From Artocarpus heterophyllus (taxonomy: Eukaryota; Streptophyta; Magnoliopsida; Rosales; Moraceae), in contig CM046327.1 in assembly GCA_025403435.1 (NCBI GenBank), positions 14,686,218 to 14,750,217 on the forward strand: 64,000 nt of DNA, read 5' to 3'. Shown here one piece after another: positions 20,941 to 31,275 of this stretch. Positions within the stretch are counted from its first letter, which is position 1; each line of letters opens with the position of its first letter. Position numbers and translations under genes: made by a program. A model generated the notes under the pieces. The model was not told the origin of the DNA and made no database searches. It saw only the letters and a program-made list of their open reading frames with translations.

Positions 20941-21741
20941 AAAAAAATAATAATAACAAAAAGCAAAATGATAATCAAATCACAAATGCTATATCCTCAT
21001 TCTCCCAAAGACAACTCAAAATCCAATCAGATTTGAAAAAAAAAATACAAATATTAGAGAACATTAACTAAAATACCAAACATATTAAGCAGTGTGATAT
21101 CCAATGCCAGAACCAGAATTATTGTTGGATACATGGCGCTTGAGTTTCGGCTCGTTGTTTGACAAAGCTGAACTTGAACCAAATAATCAGCCTCTTGTAG
21201 CTTTTATGAGCATCATGACGAGTCCATTACCACCACCACTGTACTCGTGCAATTGTTGCACGAAGCCATCTCAATGTATGAAGATTTGAACGACGTAGGG
21301 TTTCTGATGATTGGTATGATGGTAGCTCCATTTGTTTTGGGAGTATTTTTGAGTTTTTTTTAGGGGAGTATTTTTGAGTTTTAGTTGTTTTAAAATACGA
21401 ATTTATTCAAATATGCTATTTACTTTATTTCTTTACTTTATTTCTTCAAGACATCTGATATAATTTACTAATCAACTAATAAAATCTACTATTTATTATA
21501 TTTTCTTTAGAATATTTGGGATTAATAGTATGTTTACAATGTAAATAATTAATTTATCTTGTATTAACAGCTATTTACCTTAAAATATTTTAAAATATGA
21601 TATTTATTTTTAAAAAATTACTATGTACCTCTTTTCCTCCTTTGAAGTTGAGCTTGCATCTCTTAAGTTCTTATGAATGATCACTATATAAGTCAAGAGC
21701 GTATGTCCAGAATTATAGAATACTGGTGGGCTCACATTATA
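20941..21741. other. Spacer, no gene assigned
   Basis: A less AT-rich patch at 21095-21290 is open in one plus-strand frame for 61 codons, but no family is recognised. A 19-bp direct repeat (GGGAGTATTTTTGAGTTTT) occurs twice at about 21338-21380. Confidence 0.35.
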
Positions 21742-21759
21742 TTACTATAGTAATACATT

Positions 21760-22000
21760 TTTTTTTTAGTGGTGGTGATTCACACCCCTTGGTTTTCAGA
21801 GCCTACTACGGGAGGCACGAACCCTTTATATAATGGGCCCCTCAACTCTCATGGGGTTTATCCGATTAATCCGGAGCTGACCCATGGAAAGACCCGAAGG
21901 AGACAAGAGTCTCCTAACACTAGCAGCTGTGTTCACAAGGACTCAAACTCGAGTCGCTTGCTTAAGCGCAACAGTTCTCTGTCAAATGAATCAGCCAAGG
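21760..22000 (-). mobile_element. tRNA-derived SINE with 18-bp TSD
   Basis: TTACTATAGTAATACATT occurs at 21742-21759 and again at 22001-22018, directly flanking a 241-bp insert. The duplication is long, as made by LINE-type target-primed insertion. Read on the minus strand the insert starts CCTTGGCTGATTCATTTG, a plausible pol III box A. AGTTTGAGTCC (complement of 21939-21949) fits box B with a gap of about 35 bp. It ends in a short A-tract (T-run 21758-21767 on the plus strand). Promoter boxes, tail and duplication together make a SINE call strong. The plus-strand open frame across it is incidental. Confidence 0.85.
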
Positions 22001-22018
22001 TTACTATAGTAATACATT

Positions 22019-22665
22019 ATTCATGGTGATTAACATCTCTTTTATAGCCGAAAAGGCTTCACAGTTGACAATTTGTTGAGTTTCAATAATTATTTGTTGA
22101 CTTTCTAACTGGATTTTTATAGTTGACATTATTTTTGAGTTGTCATGTGAAATTATTTATTTTTTTTCAACCAAAGGAAAAAAGCAAAACACAAAACATT
22201 ATCAAGGGTCAATCTTTTTTTTTTTTTTTTAGGAATCAAGGTTCCATCTTTGTTCTTGATTGTTGCCTTTTGTTTGACAAATTGTCATAAATTTTATTAT
22301 TTGTTTTTGTTTATTACTGTCGTACAATAATATCCATCAAAGTCGCAAAGTATCAATGGTAGCCCGTACACGTTCTAATATTAGTGTCAATTGTCGAGAT
22401 AGAAAATGTTCAAAAAAGAAAAGAAAATAAAATATCGAGACATATCGGCCAAGGTGGCCTTCACGAATAAGTCAAAGCTTCAGTTTATCCAATCTTAGCC
22501 AAATTCAATTCAGAAACTTTTTTTTTATTTTTTCTAAAAGCTTACATCCAAGTTGCAAAATTTTAAAATGATTTTTCCGGGAAAAAAAAAAGAAGAAAAA
22601 AACAGTTGGCTAGGCCAAAAAAATTATGTGGCCTAGTAGTCCCTAGTCTAACCAAAAATAAAATT
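22019..22665. other. AT-rich spacer
   Basis: No gene or recognisable element. Homopolymer T and A runs near 22216-22231 and 22580-22600. Confidence 0.4.
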
Positions 22666-22827
22666 ATGTAATTTTTATAAATATTACCTTTTAAGATTTA
22701 CTTTTTATAAATATCAAATATGTTCATTTGTCACATAACTTAACACGTAATATGAATGATAATATAACATAAACTTTTTTGAGCGTGACAAAACTTTTAA
22801 AACTATACCATAACATATCATTTTCTC
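22666..22827 (+). repeat. MITE-like repeat, family A, copy
   Basis: Runs from GTAATTTTTATAAATATTAC to CATATCATTTTCTC and shares TTTTAAGATTTACTTTTTATA, GTAATATGAATGATAATATA and ACTTTTTTGAG(C)GTGACA with the copy at 1064. Of the copies seen, this and the copy at 1064 are the closest pair. Confidence 0.6.
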
Positions 22828-24548
22828 AATAAAATTTGAATAGATCAAGTGGGCTCCAACAACGACTAGGTTTTGAAATCTCTGAACACATGAATATTAA
22901 TAGTGCTTAGAAAACAATACACTTATTAACAGTTTTTTTTAATCACATTATAAGTTTATGGAGAATTTTTTAGGGGATATAAAAAACTAACTTATCAATA
23001 TAAAGTGTATTTGTTATAATTCTTGCGTGACATGACAAAATTATATTTAACCAACAGGGTATAATATAATACTTACTAATTTAGTGAAATATAAAAAATT
23101 TAAAATTTAAAATTAAAAAAAACTCACAGCATGCCGGGATTTTCTTCTTTTTTCCGACAGCAAAAGTCTCACTTTACAATCACAAACGTAATAAAAACAG
23201 TGAACTGGTCAAGCAATATTCCCTCGGGGCAACAACACCAAAAACTTCCTCAAATCAAAACAAGAATTACGCTCTCCATACTACTTTTGGAAAACCAACA
23301 TAACGTTAGCACTCACTAAAAACCAAGAAAAAACAAATGTCCAACAAACAGCATGTCAATCAAAATTCAAATGACATTGAGTGACGGTTTGGTTCAATGA
23401 TTCAGCTGGTTTGAACCAAAAATTTTATTCAGCGTTTGGCCCCAAAAAATAAAACCTATTTCAAACTATTAATTATACATTTTGAATCAAAAAGCTACTT
23501 AAATCTGGAAATAACCCTGTTTTTAACATTTTAAACCCATTTTTCATACCAAAAAAGCTCAAACCATGACGTTTCGAACGAACCAACCAAATAAATCTGA
23601 GTAGCCAAAGCCAAATGAAAAATTCTTTTCTTTTTTATAAATTTAAAACCTTACTACTCATAAAATTATAAGTATTAATCTAACATATAATGTATATTTT
23701 AAATTAAGTTTTACTATTTTATTAATAAGAAGATAATAATTTTATAACATATGAATAGAATTGCTCAAATCAAATGAGCCCTTGTCCAAATCCAATTTCG
23801 TGGTGGGCCCCAGCTCAGCATTATTTTCGGTGGGTGGGGTTGGAGCTTTTAAAGATAGGGATGAAGTCAGTAAAGGACCAAAGGACTCAAGGACCAAGAG
23901 GCTTTTGTGAGTCTTGTCCAATTGGGTTGGTTGGGTCCACTCCCACAGCCCCACAGGCCACAACAAGTCTCTCAGTTTGGGGCCCATCACCAATAACTCC
24001 GCCAGGGGCGCAATTTCACTGACTGCCGGGTGGCAAGGCCACAGTTGTGCCTCCTGTCTGAATACAGGGAGCTCCAACAAAAACCTCAAGCTTTATATGC
24101 ATAATTTGCAAGAATTCTTTTGATTGATTTGAGATTTGTCCTCCAAATATCCAAAAAGTAACTTATAAATAGGTATTTATTTTTTAGCTGATAGATTTAT
24201 AAGATATGTTTTTTTAAAAAAATATAAAATATAATTTTTGACCAAATTTAATGGTTTAAAAACGTTGACTATTAATAAAAATAGCTATTGAAGAAGGACT
24301 TTAATTGATTTCTTAAAACAAACTAACAAAGAGAATCCCCATGGTAATTATGATCTCTTTAAGATATTTTTATTAAATTTTGTATCATATATGGTTTGTA
24401 TGGATACTTTTGTTGAAAGATGTTAAATATAATTGTTTTTACACAATGTTACTAATTGTTTTTTTTTAACGAATAATACTTATTGTTTTTATAAATATTA
24501 TGCTAAAATATCTTATAAAGCTTTATACGGTGGAAAATACTTGTAATA
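22828..24548. other. Spacer with a GC-rich island at 23760-24090
   Basis: Most is AT-rich and empty. The stretch 23760-24090 is strikingly GC-rich for this window, open for 82-115 codons in overlapping frames on both strands, and carries two GGGCCC cores (in GTGGGCCCC near 23803 and TTGGGGCCCATC near 23978), the core of TCP-type binding sites. No frame contains a domain I know. It may be a conserved noncoding or promoter-like element or a captured gene piece. Confidence 0.4.
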
Positions 24549-24703
24549 ATATTTCTAAAATCGTGTTTGGAAGAGTAGTTCAAACCAATTTATGAACAAT
24601 GTAAAACTCTCTTATGCTAAGTAAAAAACTACATTATAAAGCTTTCATATGTTATCGTTTTTAAACTCAAACTGATGGTTTAAACTATTCTCCCAAATAC
24701 CCT
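24549..24703. repeat. MITE-like repeat, family B, copy 2
   Basis: The left end CGTGTTTGGAAGAGTAGTTC and the complement of the right end, GTATTTGGGAGAATAGTTTA, form terminal inverted repeats of about 25 bp. The interior has AATGTAAAACTCTCTTATGC and TTATAAAGCTTTCATATGTT. Confidence 0.65.
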
Positions 24704-25871
24704 ATAAACATTTGATATAATCAAAACTACATAAAAATAAAATGTATGAAAAACTGTCAATTTTTTTAAAACAGATTTGAGTCAATAATAGAGCCCAATT
24801 AATAATCATATAAAAATAGAGCTCAACTAATGATGAAGAGTACAAAAAAACTGGAATCTCATATTATTAAAATGTAACAAAAATACCAAATTGTAAGCAT
24901 TGGGTCTCTCTACTCCAAATTTGAATAAGTATTTTTTTTAATATCCTTATGTAAGATTCTCCTTTTCTTCCTTTTTTTTTTAAACAGATTCTTCTTTTCT
25001 TATTTTATTTTATATATGTCTCCTATAACTTCTACAATTATTTTTTTTATGAGAATCATTCATATTGAGATTTGAAATTGAGAGCAACCCATCAATTGAA
25101 ACAAGGTTGATATCTAATAGGGGTCTGTCACGTGATGGCCCGTTACACATGTCATATCTCAATAATCAATATTTATTATTAGTTTATTTTTGGTCAAAAC
25201 CAAATTTTATATAAAATGAATATGAAAAAAATATATATGTCCAAAAATGATTGGGAGCCGTTATGTTTTTTGTTAAATTCAAAATATTATATCTTCTTTA
25301 ACATGATATGAATCATATGATATTGATAGATGAAAATATCAAACCCTTCCACATAATTCTTCATGATATATAGGGTGATGATTTTTAGTTTCCCTACGTC
25401 ATTGACTTGCTTTGTCCCCACCTATTTGTGCTGGTATTACCAGTACTGTTCTTGACTCGTCCCCTACAAGATTCTATCCACATGCACCAAATCCTACCTA
25501 CAGGTGGTAGAAGATATTATTGGGGCTGATTCAATAATGCATTCTTTAGTCCTTTGAGCTAATCACTCTACATATATAGCACAGAGATGGAAGGCTAGGA
25601 GATGGATATATTATATAATTAATGAAATTAACACTTCATAAATTACATCATAACTCATAACAAAGGGGGAAAAAAAAGGATTGCCAACCCAAAGATTCAC
25701 ATGAATCAAACTTGGTAGTAACCATTCAAATAGGGATAAGCCATGTCTTTAGTTCTGTAATTTAAGAAAAAAAAGCCATAAAATAAATAAAAGTTTAAGG
25801 GGGAAAAAAAGATCAGAATATTATTCCAAGTCAATCTCCTCCTTTTGCTTGGATTAGTAGTAGTTCCAGCA
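24704..25871. other. 3' flank of the GRF gene
   Basis: This is downstream of the GRF stop codon. The GRF 3' UTR must lie in its right part, where AATAAA-like signals are numerous in AT-rich sequence and none can be singled out. No other gene was seen. Confidence 0.4.
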
Positions 25872-28800
25872 TTACAGAGATGGAACTGAGAAAGTAGCTA
25901 GAGTTGAACCAAGAACATCATCATATACACTAGCCCCATTAATATTGTTCTTTTTGTTATTAGCTCTTGGACTGCTTTCTGAGCTGCTGTTTGAGAGAGA
26001 ACAGAATGTTGACTTCTGCAAAACACCAGTTGGGGAAGAACCCACTTGGAGGCCTCCATCCCAACCTTCTGTCAAGAGGTTAAGCGAAGACGGGTTTTTG
26101 TAGGCCTTCACATTCCCTGATGTATTTGTCAAGACTTCTCCCAAAGGACCCGCCATTGAACAATTTGAGCCTCCTGCCCCTCCCCAAGATATAGGCGCAA
26201 AATTGGTTGGCTTGTGCGATGCTTCTCCGAGGTCATTATTGCTCACCCCGAGATTCATTTGCGCTGGCTCAAACTCGCGAGACAGCCTTAGAGGTGAGAG
26301 GGCGAGCTTTTCATGTTTGGGTGAGTTTGAGGACGATGAGAAGTCTGAGGTCGTCACAGGGATTGACATCGAGAGATTGATCCAGTCCGATTTCATCTCT
26401 TCAGGCCAAGCAATGACCGATTGGCCGGAGTTGTCCTTGGGCCAATCGTCAATGAAATGGCGAAGCAGGTGCTGGTCTTGGGTTTCCTGGCCACTGAAAT
26501 CAAGGAAAGAAGAAGCGTCATAGTTTTTGGAGTCTATATAAGAGGTCTCTTGTGAGGGGTTAAGGAGTGAATCAGTAGAGACAAGCCCAAACTCCGAATG
26601 AGAGCATCCTTCGGGTACAATTTCTTGTTTCAGAATGTTAAAAGTGGAGTCATTAGATTTCAGATCAACAGTTGAAGAAGACACCACGGATAGGCCCCTT
26701 AGGTCTTGCATTCTGCAAATACACCAATCACTTTGCTTAGAAAATGACCAAGAATGAGTAAAAAGCGCCAAAGAGAAGAAAGCATACAGTATAAGAAGAT
26801 TTTGTCCCCACAGGTAAAACACAGTTTTCAACACAATTTAATATAGCCAAGTGAAAATCTCTATTAAAAACAGTACCATAATAGTAGCATAATTTTTAAT
26901 AGCCTACCAAAGAATTTCTCCAAAGTATAAACAAGGATTAACAAGAAATAAAATGAAATTCAATGCCCCATTATTGCAAATAATGCAAAACCAAAAGCAA
27001 ACACTTTCAAGGAGAGAAATTGGAAAACAGTCTCTTGGAGAGGAATCCAAAGTCCAGCTGTTAAGAATAGTCACTGTCACCAAAGTTAAAAAAGATGAAA
27101 TGATGGGGTCTACAGTTACCATAAAGTAAAGGGAAAGCAAACGGTTAGCATAAGCCTCCAACCACTTCTAAAGATATTAATATCATCTTGATAATCCTTA
27201 CAAGTGCTAATCAAAAACCCAAAACCAAATTATAAGAAAAACAAGAGAAAGCTCTTTAAAAATTTCACCTGTTGACAAGAGCAGCATCTGTAGAAGGGTT
27301 TGTAGCAGCAGCAGCAGCCACACCAGACTGCAAGCCCTTGAACTGGTGCTGCGCGATGGGGGCGAGGCTGTTGGATGCACCGCCAATGGGCATCGCCGAC
27401 GACATCGCCGTTGGGACGGAGGATGTGATCGGCGGCGCCACCTTTGAGGTGGTGGCAGCGGCCCCAGAGGCGGCATGGCCAGTCTGGCCTTCCACAGGCT
27501 TTCTTGAACGATGGCGGCCCCTGTTAATGTGCCTCTCACAGTACTTCTGGTCGGCGACAGCGTCCCTTGAGCACCGCCATTTCTTCCCATCCGTCCGGCG
27601 ACACCGCCCCGGCTCGGGGTCGGTGTTGTCAGCGAATCCCAGATGGAAAGAGCCCCACCCTACTGCCACAAGACATTGCAAAACAATAATAAAAAAGGGA
27701 CAACACCAAAAACAAAACCACATTATAGAAAACTCTCTGAAGATGGATAACAAACTTTTATTAGAAAGATGATACAAACGGAATATGACAACGTTAAGAC
27801 AGGAACAAATGTACATTGTTTTTTTTCCAATTCAAAACATGTACTGAAAAAAAAAAAAAAAAAAAGCTTACATGGATTGGGAGACAAATGAGCAGAAGAT
27901 GAACCGGACAGGACATAAGGATTGAGGGATTTCTTGAGGGGTATGAGCAAATTGGATGGTACAGGGACATTCGAAGTGATGTACTTATAGATCAAGGCTT
28001 GGTGCTCTAGCTCAATCCATTGAGATGGAGTGAATGGTCCTCTAATTCCAGTATAAGGCACATGCATGCTTGTATTCAAACTTCCAGAACCATAACCTGA
28101 AAAAATAAATAAATAAATAAATCAAGCTATTAATTTTGATATCCTATTTCACCCTTTTTCCCATAATTTTTGTATCTATCAGAAAGGGGCTATTTTTTTT
28201 TCTTTCCAAAAACTGAATAAAAGATTAGTGTGAGAATGAGGAAGTTCCACTTTCTTCCTTTTCTTGAAGGGACTAAAAAGAGACCTGAAAAATTTTAACT
28301 AAAATGCCCCATGAAATGACTCTCTTTACATGAAGACACACCCACATGACATTATTAGCATAATAACAAAACAATCTTTATCTCATAATAATATGCCAAA
28401 ATCTCCAAAAAAAAAAAAAATACCCATCTTATGAAATCCCATTAGTGTCAAAAAAAAAAAAAAGCGAATTTCACATTAACTCGAACCAAACCCACAAAAT
28501 TTTAAAAAAAGAAAAAGTCCCACTACTCACCAGCATTTCTAGAGTAAATGGGGGTCATTCTTTGGTAATAAGGAAAGGCCAAACCAGCACCATCTTTGCT
28601 CAAAAAAGGAGTTTCTGGTTTCTGAGAAGAGAAGCTGAGCATATGCTCTTGTTGCAACAAAGGATTATTAGATCCCAGAAGAGGATTGTTGACATTAGTC
28701 CCTTGAGGAAATGGCATTGCTTTGTGTGCTGATGATGACAAATCCACAGTTTTGGCAACTTTTGAGCTCCTCCACTCATCTTCCTCAAGCTCAGGCCTTT

Positions 28801-28918
28801 CTTGCTTCAAAAACCCAGATCCAACACCCTTTTGCTGCTTTCCCCCAGAAGCAGCTCCTCCACTTTCAGGATTAGGGGGACCCACCAAGCTCTCCAAGCT
28901 CACCAGACTAAAATCCAT
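25872..28918 (-). CDS. GRF: Growth-regulating factor, GRF1/GRF2-type
   Basis: A plant-specific transcription factor that promotes cell proliferation in leaves and meristems, acting with GIF coactivators in the nucleus. I place four exons: 28918-28531, 28096-27872, 27662-27269 and 26712-25872. All introns (434, 209 and 556 bp) have GT/AG ends and phases that match, giving 615 aa. Exon 2 carries the QLQ domain (about residues 151-186, [18 protein letters not shown]), which binds GIF. Exon 3 carries the WRC domain (about 219-263), with the C3H zinc residues in [20 protein letters not shown] and a basic nuclear signal. Exon 4 has the [19 protein letters not shown] and [11 protein letters not shown] blocks typical of the long GRF1/GRF2 group. 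The canonical Gly in GGPL is Ala here. The start is the first in-frame ATG ([13 protein letters not shown]). An alanine-rich stretch follows WRC. miR396 is the expected post-transcriptional control. The orthologous group is inferred from C-terminal motifs. Confidence 0.95.
27490..27510 (-). promoter_or_regulatory. miR396 target site in GRF exon 3
   Basis: The 21 nt on the minus strand starting CGTTCAAGAAAGCCTGTGGA have the sequence conserved in plant GRF mRNAs as the miR396 complementary site. It encodes RSRKPVE at the end of the WRC domain. There is the usual one-base bulge relative to miR396. An intact site implies that this copy is still under miR396 control. Confidence 0.93.
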
Positions 28919-28949
28919 TTTGGATTCTTAGAAGAACTCCACCAATCTG

Positions 28950-29251
28950 CTACAAGGCTTCTGCAAAGCATAAGTTCATGAGGAGGGCCAAGAGAGAGGT
29001 GAAGCTCTCAGATAGCTAGAGAGAGAGAGAAAAAGAGGCACATATGAAGGGTTGGATTTTGTATATACTTGAGAGAGCTGATATTTTTATTTTTTTTATT
29101 TTTCCTTGTTCGTAAAGGGGTTGTATTTGAGAACGAAAAAAAAAAAAATTATTGGCAGAGAGAGAAAGGAGTTGAAAATGAGGAGAGAGCAGACAAGCTA
29201 GTAGAGTAGCAGTAGTGCTAGTACCAAACACACTTTGGCTTCTCAAGACAT
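28950..29251 (-). other. Short upstream ORFs in the GRF leader
   Basis: Before the GRF ATG the minus strand has ATGs at 29251 (two codons then TGA), 29043 (11 codons), 28979 (9 codons) and 28971, which is out of frame and overlaps the GRF start. If the leader is transcribed unspliced from near 29335, these could reduce translation of GRF. No peptide conservation can be judged here. Confidence 0.45.
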
Positions 29252-29364
29252 GCCAACACAAGTTTATTTGTGTGTGTGTGTTTGTTTTTTTTTTCCTCTT
29301 TTCTCTCTCTCTTTTTTAATCCTTCTCTTCTTCAAAGAATGGGTGTAAATGCAAAAATTTTCAA

Positions 29365-29372
29365 CTATTTAT
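29365..29372 (-). promoter_or_regulatory. Possible TATA box of GRF
   Basis: ATAAATAG on the minus strand in CCATAAATAGTTG, about 450 bp upstream of the start codon. Downstream follow GA-rich and CA-rich stretches (about 29275-29335) common in plant 5' leaders. Start of transcription near 29335 is an inference from spacing. Confidence 0.45.
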
Positions 29373-29399
29373 GGACTTTTTTTGGGATGGGCAGCTCAA

Positions 29400-31131
29400 T
29401 TTACTAAAATCTCCTTGATCCCTGTTATGAAAAGATTTATATTCCGTCACAATAAATCTATTCCGCTTTTTTGATAGATTTTCTTTCTATGGGATTTAAC
29501 CACGTTGCAACACCAATTTACTAAAGTCTCCTTGATATTAGTCAATAATTACTAGCATGAGGGAGCTACGGCAATTAAAAGTTTATTTATTAGGATTTAA
29601 ATGATAATCTAAGTAGGATTTCTGTGACATGTCCTCCAATCATATTCTTTCTTTTTGTGAAGAATTGCATCATAGTATTAAAAAGGAAATTTCCACCTCT
29701 AAAATTGAAATATTATCTAAATTTATTATAAACGTCTGAATCGGTGTCCTTCATGTTCCTCGTTTTTATTGTGATTATTGTGCTAGTAAACGCGGACAAA
29801 AGAGCGATATTAACTGAAAGTTGGGCAAAAAAAAAAAACCAACACGTGGAATTACTAGATTAGTAATATTTTAAAATATCCGAGAAATTTGGATTCTTAT
29901 TTTGAGACAGCTCACTTTTAGTTAAAAAACAAAAATTGTCACGAATAAAGAAATTACAACAAACATAAAGTTAGACATACTTATATAAAAGTCAAGTAAC
30001 GATGTTTTATAGAAGCTTTCGACTCAACTGTCAAGTAACATGTCAGAGAATTAGGTTTTTACTCTGAAACATTTTCAATTCCAACTTAATGTCACAAATC
30101 AACTTTATATCCTATGTGTTTTTAGGGCTACAACAATAAGGCTAATCACCTATCATTTTCTTAGCACTACATATGTTATCAATAATATTAACAATTAGAG
30201 ATGAAATATTGTCGCTAAAACCTTTCTTGATAAAGTTTATTGTTGTTGCTAAATCATTGCTAATAACTTCTCTTGGTCATGGTAGGAGAAAAAAAACTTT
30301 TAGTATTGTCATCCCTAAATGATAGGCAAAAAACCAAAAAAAAAATGCGAGGTAGCAAAAAATCTTGAGAATCGTCACTAAAGAATTTGAATTTCCATTA
30401 AGCTTGTTCTACATGTTTTTTTATCAAAACTTTGAAACATCATTCAACGATAACAAATATTGTCACTAAAAGAGGTAGTGGAATCCAACTCATGTAGTCT
30501 GTATCTTTGATGGTACGATGTTGTTTATAATTTCTTTTAAGGATGAATTTTCTGCTCTAGCAACTACAAAACCAAAGACGCCTCATTCGTTTTTTTTTTC
30601 ATTTGATTGTTTTTTTTTTTTTTACCACCTCTCTCCCCTTCTTCTTCCACCCATCAATTTAGCTACCAACTCTATCCTATAACCCTTCCCTGCCTTTACC
30701 CCTTGTTGCATCTCATTTTTAGTCGTTCTCGTTTAATTTCACCTTTGTTTCTTTATTTATTTATTTATTTATTTTTATATATCATTCTTTTCTTCTTTTT
30801 CTTGCAAACTCGTTTCGGCCGTACATTGTCATTTGCAATCTTTTGATGCAACTTTAAACCAAATTGTTAAAGTTGTGGTTTGGTTAGAATAAACTTTTTG
30901 ATTTGCGACTTTAATTTTGTTATTTAGACTTTTTATTAGCTTGGTTTTTTTTTTTAGGTTTTCATGTTTGATTTAGGTATTTAATTTTGTGAAATTTGAT
31001 AGGGTTTGCAGATGGTTATGATGATGATAACTTTTTATGCTATTAATGTGTATGTGATGAATGCGATGATAGATATGTGATAATGTGAATGATTACTTGT
31101 TCATGTTTTGTATTTTTTTAAACGAGTTTGC
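29400..31131. other. GRF upstream region, no further gene
   Basis: No coding region supported. The segment 30130-30490 repeats GTC(G/A)CTAAA and ATATTGTC, a texture like the subterminal repeats of CACTA elements, but no termini were found. A pyrimidine-rich tract with a (TTTA)n run lies at 30580-30830. Confidence 0.35.
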
Positions 31132-31275
31132 TAGAGTATTTGAGAGAATGGTTGGAACTGAAAATATTATTTTAAAAACGGTAGCATATGAGAGTTTTAC
31201 ACTATAGCAATTTATGATAGCTGTTGAAAGTTTTACACTATTTATTGGTTGGAATCGTAGTTAGAACTGTACTGA
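31132..31275. repeat. MITE-like repeat, family B, interrupted by CACTA
   Basis: It starts GTATTTGAGAGAATGGTTGG and contains GTAGCATATGAGAGTTTTAC as in other family-B copies. Its right terminus (TTTCCCAAATGAGC) appears only after the CACTA element, at about 32845-32858, so the CACTA element seems to have inserted into this MITE near its right end. Confidence 0.5.

Noticed and set aside
24059..24075. miR160-like word (GCTCCCTGTAT on the minus strand)
   Set aside because: Only 11 bases match and the flanks do not fold into a microRNA-type hairpin.
23742..24089. 115-codon minus-strand frame in the GC-rich island
   Set aside because: Frames on both strands are open and none shows a domain; GC content alone explains it.
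26203..26523. 106-codon plus-strand frame
   Set aside because: It lies antisense to GRF exon 4; the minus-strand frame carries GRF motifs and matching splice sites.
26904..27161. Minus-strand frame between GRF exons
   Set aside because: Lies wholly inside GRF intron 3 and has no recognisable motif.
27272..27772. 166-codon plus-strand frame
   Set aside because: Antisense to GRF exon 3 and intron 2; it is open because the WRC exon is GC-rich.
29016..29261. 81-codon upstream frame in the GRF leader
   Set aside because: It begins at TTG, not ATG; the real upstream ATGs are in other frames and are reported separately.
30130..30490. Second CACTA-like element
   Set aside because: Has GTC(G/A)CTAAA repeats but no CACTA termini or 3-bp duplication.
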